From: Clostridiales bacterium
Lineage (GTDB): Bacteria; Bacillota; Clostridia; Monoglobales; Monoglobaceae
Assembly (NCBI GenBank): GCA_019419865.1
Contig: JAHZIG010000016.1
Location: forward strand, 1 to 64,000
DNA: 64,000 nucleotides
Direction: 5' to 3'
In this document: piece by piece, positions 60,954 through 64,000 of the stretch
Position numbering within the stretch: position 1 is the first letter of the stretch
Layout: every line of letters begins with the position of its first letter
The notes under the pieces: generated by a model
What the model saw: only the letters and a program-made list of their open reading frames with translations
Databases searched by the model: none
What the model was told of the DNA's origin: nothing
Program-made: the position numbers and the translations under genes

Positions 60954-61997
60954 TCAATTTAACTCCTCGTATAAATTAACGAACTCCGTACCTGGATAAT
61001 ATCTGTTTAATATCGCGATATAATTATCGCCCTGTTTCGCCATCGCGTCCGCGCCGTACTTGCTCATTCCGACGCCGTGACCCTTGCCCTTTACTGTAAA
61101 TTTGATATTTTCGCCGTTTGAGGATATCGTGAAGTTCCGGCTCGGCAGACTGAACAGCTCGCTGATATCCGCGCCTTTAAACCATTTTCCCCCGATCTTG
61201 ATCCTGAGAACCGAGCCGCCTTCGCTGAGCTCAGTTTCCTCGATCATGGACTCGACAGGTTCGATTAATTTTATATTATCGTTTTTACTCTTAAGCTTTT
61301 CATAAAACTCAGATTTAGTGAACTCCAACGCGCTTTCAAGTTCGGGCGAGCCCAGATCTTCGGAGCTGTCTACCGAAATCAAGTACGGTTCGGATTTCCC
61401 CCATATTTCTTCCGCGTTTTCAGTCCTGCCGCCGCACAGCTCAAAGGTATACGCCGCCGCGACCGAGTTCCCGTATTTTAAGTATTCGCCGTTTGTTTCG
61501 TTTACGGCCGATAAAATTTTATTTACGTATTCGTCGGCGTTCTCTTCCCACCCGGATTTTACCGAATCTATGCTTACGTACGCGGCGCAGTGATTTGGAT
61601 CGGTGCAAAAGTCCGCGCCTTTATGAACCGCCTTAGCGCCTACCCTGCCGCTTTGCAACTTGTTTAGAATATAGCTTCTCGACGCGACCGCCTGAGCTTT
61701 TAGAGCTTCATTTTCGCTCGCCGGCGACATCTCGGCCGCGACGATCCCGCAAACGTAGTCCTCGAACGTCATTCCAGATATCGTATTACTTTCCGGGTCG
61801 TACAGTTTTATGCTCCACGACTCGCTTTTGACCGGCAGTTCGTTTTTTATAAGATGATTATTAAGCGGTACGTACAGCAAAGGGATCGCGATTATCAGAA
61901 TAGCTATTACGCACGCGCCCAATACGAGTTTTTTGAAGCCTATGCCGCAGCCGTTTTTGTTTAGCTTTGCCGAATCTTGCTGAGATTTTCTTCTCAT
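60954..61997 (-). CDS. spoIID: Stage II sporulation protein D
   Basis: Membrane-bound lytic transglycosylase that degrades septal peptidoglycan during engulfment. The 347 residues have an N-terminal membrane helix (about 23-45), then the SpoIID domain: YVCGIVAAEMSPASENEALKAQ with the catalytic glutamate, ADFCTDPNHCAAY with the zinc-site cysteine and histidine, and GKGHGVGMSKYGADAMA at the C-terminal end. Presence of this protein is the best evidence here for a sporulating ancestry. SpoIIQ and SpoIIID, often nearby, are not in the window. Confidence 0.92.
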   Translation of the reverse strand: MRRKSQQDSAKLNKNGCGIGFKKLVLGACVIAILIIAIPLLYVPLNNHLIKNELPVKSESWSIKLYDPESNTISGMTFEDYVCGIVAAEMSPASENEALKAQAVASRSYILNKLQSGRVGAKAVHKGADFCTDPNHCAAYVSIDSVKSGWEENADEYVNKILSAVNETNGEYLKYGNSVAAAYTFELCGGRTENAEEIWGKSEPYLISVDSSEDLGSPELESALEFTKSEFYEKLKSKNDNIKLIEPVESMIEETELSEGGSVLRIKIGGKWFKGADISELFSLPSRNFTISSNGENIKFTVKGKGHGVGMSKYGADAMAKQGDNYIAILNRYYPGTEFVNLYEELN

Positions 61998-62246
61998 TAA
62001 GCGTTCACCCGACGCTCAAGCGTCGTTTCCCTTTCTTATAAGTATTGTATTGAGCCGATCCGAATAGGACGGGCTTTTTATAATGTATATGCACTTGGTT
62101 TTAAAATATGTTTATGAAAAAAATAAGTTCGAAGCCGTATATTTTTGTAGCTATACAATTATCAAAAAAATCAATGTTGTATTTACAATGAACTCCAATT
62201 ATGTTATTATACATACGAATAGAATAGTATGAAGGAGAGGATCGCT

Positions 62247-64000
62247 ATGGAATTAAAGACGGCTCTTGAAAATATACAGCAAGTTTTGGAGAAATATCCC
62301 GAAGAAGAAATAGAAACCATCCGTAAAAATAAAGACGCCGCGACAGATTCGCTGATATCGATAATTAAATATCCAACCGAAAACCCCGGGTCGAGGGAAG
62401 AAAAAGAAGTTATCGTCGCGATGTTTTTGCTGTCGGAGTTTGAGGAGAAATCAGCTTTTAAATATTTGCTTAAATATCTAAGTTTTTCGGACAACGACGT
62501 TTATTATTGGCTGGGCGATATACTTACGGAAAGCTTCCATATCATCCTTGCTAACACTATGCGCCGCAGCGATATTGACGAATTAAAAAAGACTATAGAA
62601 GATCCGGCGATAGCGGAGATCGAGCGAATAATGGGAGTAAATACCCTGGTCGCCTTATGCGGATATGATATGCTGTCGTATCCGGAACTTTGCGGCTACG
62701 TCGAGCGCTTGATAGAAAAGTTTGGGAACAACATGGATTTTATAACCAATATCGCGGCAATGTGCGACGTTTTATGCTCGGAGAAAATGTATTCGGCGAT
62801 CGAAAAGGCATTCGACGATGGAATTATAGATCCTATCATGATGGATAAAGACTATTTTGAGCGTAACGCCAATATTAATAGCGGAGTAAACGTTATCAAG
62901 AGCGATCGGTCTTATGATAAGGAATTAGGAAAAATCGAATCGATCAAAGACTGGGTGTGGTTTGAGCAAGACGGCGAAAATTCGTTCCGGTCTTTTGAGG
63001 AAGATCAGCGCGAGTTGAGAGGAAATTTCACTGATTCTATGATAATTAAGGACGAACCGGTATTCTCTCTGCGCGACGCGCTGGCGGCGTGCAGCTTAGA
63101 CGCTTTGGAAGTCATAGGTTCAACCTATGAAGTAGACATAGACGCGGAAGATTCGAGAGCGGAATCAGAAGATGCGATATTTAAAAATATCACAGATTGG
63201 GATGAGTTTACCGGCGTATTATTACAGCCGAGTGAGAACGGCGTCTCGCTATTTAAGAGCTGTTACTTAAGTCAAGACGGGATAAATATCGATAAGATTC
63301 CAGACGATATTTTTGAGTTATTGAGTGCGGGACTGTTGTTCTCGTTCTGTCATAACGATAAAATACGAGTCGTCATGCCGGACGAAATAAAATCTCTTTA
63401 TAAAAAATATATCGACGGCGGATATGATAAGAAGGGTGAAGATATACGTTTGGTTGCCGAATACGCGGAGGCCGCGGCCAATTTGTACGGCGTTATCTTA
63501 AAAGAAAGGTTTTTGGAATTGTTTAAAGATTATTCCGGAAGCAAAATGAGCGACGAATATATTGACGAGTTACTAAAGCTCGGACGCTCAAAACTTGAAA
63601 GCTATGAGTTAGAGGATGGATTCATAATATCAAACCTGCTATATGAAGATAACCAAATCAAAAAATCGCTGTTAATGGATATAGCGTCAAATAGCGACAA
63701 AATGTATATACCGCATAAAAAAGAATTTCTAAAATACAGCGATCCGCTATACTTTGATATGAATTCAGGCGCGCGTCAAATGTCTGCGTTCTTTAGGAAG
63801 GCGTACCCGGAAATCGACGCCGACCTAACCCGGTATCTGACTTGGGAAGCTCATAATATTTGTATGGGCAATTCGGCATATATCAATATTTTCGACTTAC
63901 TGGACGAAATGGATATTGGTCCATACGACGCCGAGACGCTGAGATCTTATGAGGACGCGATCCAAATCATGCGCCTTTATACGAGACAATGGGAGAATAA
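62247..64000 (+). CDS. DUF1186-containing protein (3' end outside the window)
   Basis: Open from an ATG behind GAAGGAGAGG to the window edge, 584 complete codons. The first ~200 residues (ALENIQQVLEKYPEEEIETI, VAMFLLSEFEEKSAFKYLLK, YYWLGDILTESFHIILANTM) match the helical-repeat DUF1186 domain, of unknown function. The following ~380 residues are acidic and helical with no recognised motif. Such proteins often end in a SEC-C zinc motif, which would lie outside the window. Confidence 0.8.
   Translation, partial: MELKTALENIQQVLEKYPEEEIETIRKNKDAATDSLISIIKYPTENPGSREEKEVIVAMFLLSEFEEKSAFKYLLKYLSFSDNDVYYWLGDILTESFHIILANTMRRSDIDELKKTIEDPAIAEIERIMGVNTLVALCGYDMLSYPELCGYVERLIEKFGNNMDFITNIAAMCDVLCSEKMYSAIEKAFDDGIIDPIMMDKDYFERNANINSGVNVIKSDRSYDKELGKIESIKDWVWFEQDGENSFRSFEEDQRELRGNFTDSMIIKDEPVFSLRDALAACSLDALEVIGSTYEVDIDAEDSRAESEDAIFKNITDWDEFTGVLLQPSENGVSLFKSCYLSQDGINIDKIPDDIFELLSAGLLFSFCHNDKIRVVMPDEIKSLYKKYIDGGYDKKGEDIRLVAEYAEAAANLYGVILKERFLELFKDYSGSKMSDEYIDELLKLGRSKLESYELEDGFIISNLLYEDNQIKKSLLMDIASNSDKMYIPHKKEFLKYSDPLYFDMNSGARQMSAFFRKAYPEIDADLTRYLTWEAHNICMGNSAYINIFDLLDEMDIGPYDAETLRSYEDAIQIMRLYTRQWEN

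Overview
The window reads as chromosomal DNA of an anaerobic, probably endospore-forming member of the Clostridia (Bacillota). Supporting this are a reverse-type rubrerythrin next to a PerR-like regulator, a rubredoxin, two SpoIID-family proteins, a class III fructose-bisphosphatase, strong SD sequences, several TTG starts, and Firmicute-type gene orders: rplU-rpmA-obgE, ylxM-ffh-rpsP-khpA-rimM-trmD and tig-clpP-clpX. I cannot name a genus. One departure from the usual Firmicute pattern is that L27 has no cleavable N-terminal extension and no prp gene lies between rplU and rpmA. No tRNA, rRNA, CRISPR array, insertion sequence or prophage was seen.

Layout. 1-5.1 kb: rubredoxin, then a minus-strand lipid operon (VTT membrane protein, divergent PlsY, GT28 glycosyltransferase) facing a radical SAM/SPASM enzyme across a palindrome-bearing gap. 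5.3-9.8 kb: rubrerythrin with a PerR-box candidate, perR, an Xaa-Pro peptidase, an endonuclease IV-fold protein, YqeG phosphatase and S21. 10.1-18.7 kb: an exported-protein island with two proteins sharing a near-identical stalk module, an AraC regulator, and a GH2 enzyme whose frame is cut by one in-frame TAA but runs on for another 187 sense codons. 18.9-22.5 kb: a MerR regulator facing an ABC transporter/acetyltransferase/lipoprotein operon across a textbook 19-bp-spacer MerR promoter. 22.7-31.3 kb: YjbR protein, secreted proteins, queA-tgt, an Hsp20 gene behind a CIRCE-like element, and an ECF sigma/RsgI-like pair next to a tiny secreted EF-loop protein.

31.5-39 kb: a free-standing condensation protein, carrier protein and AMP-ligase trio; TspO; a lipoprotein; and an orphan lantibiotic-immunity-type ABC transporter. 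39-46 kb: ribosome and protein-targeting genes. 46-50 kb: two more secreted proteins, one with S-layer homology domains. 50-64 kb: trigger factor, ClpP, ClpX, a zinc/manganese ABC importer, Fbp, a nucleoside hydrolase-like protein, a cytidylate-kinase-like protein, SpoIID and the start of a DUF1186 protein that leaves the window.

The most interesting candidates are the radical SAM/lipid locus, the condensation-ACP-ligase trio, the interrupted GH2 gene, and several well-formed regulatory sites (MerR, CIRCE-like, PerR, ECF) that fit the genes beside them. All functional calls rest on reading the sequence and knowledge of the families; no database search was run.
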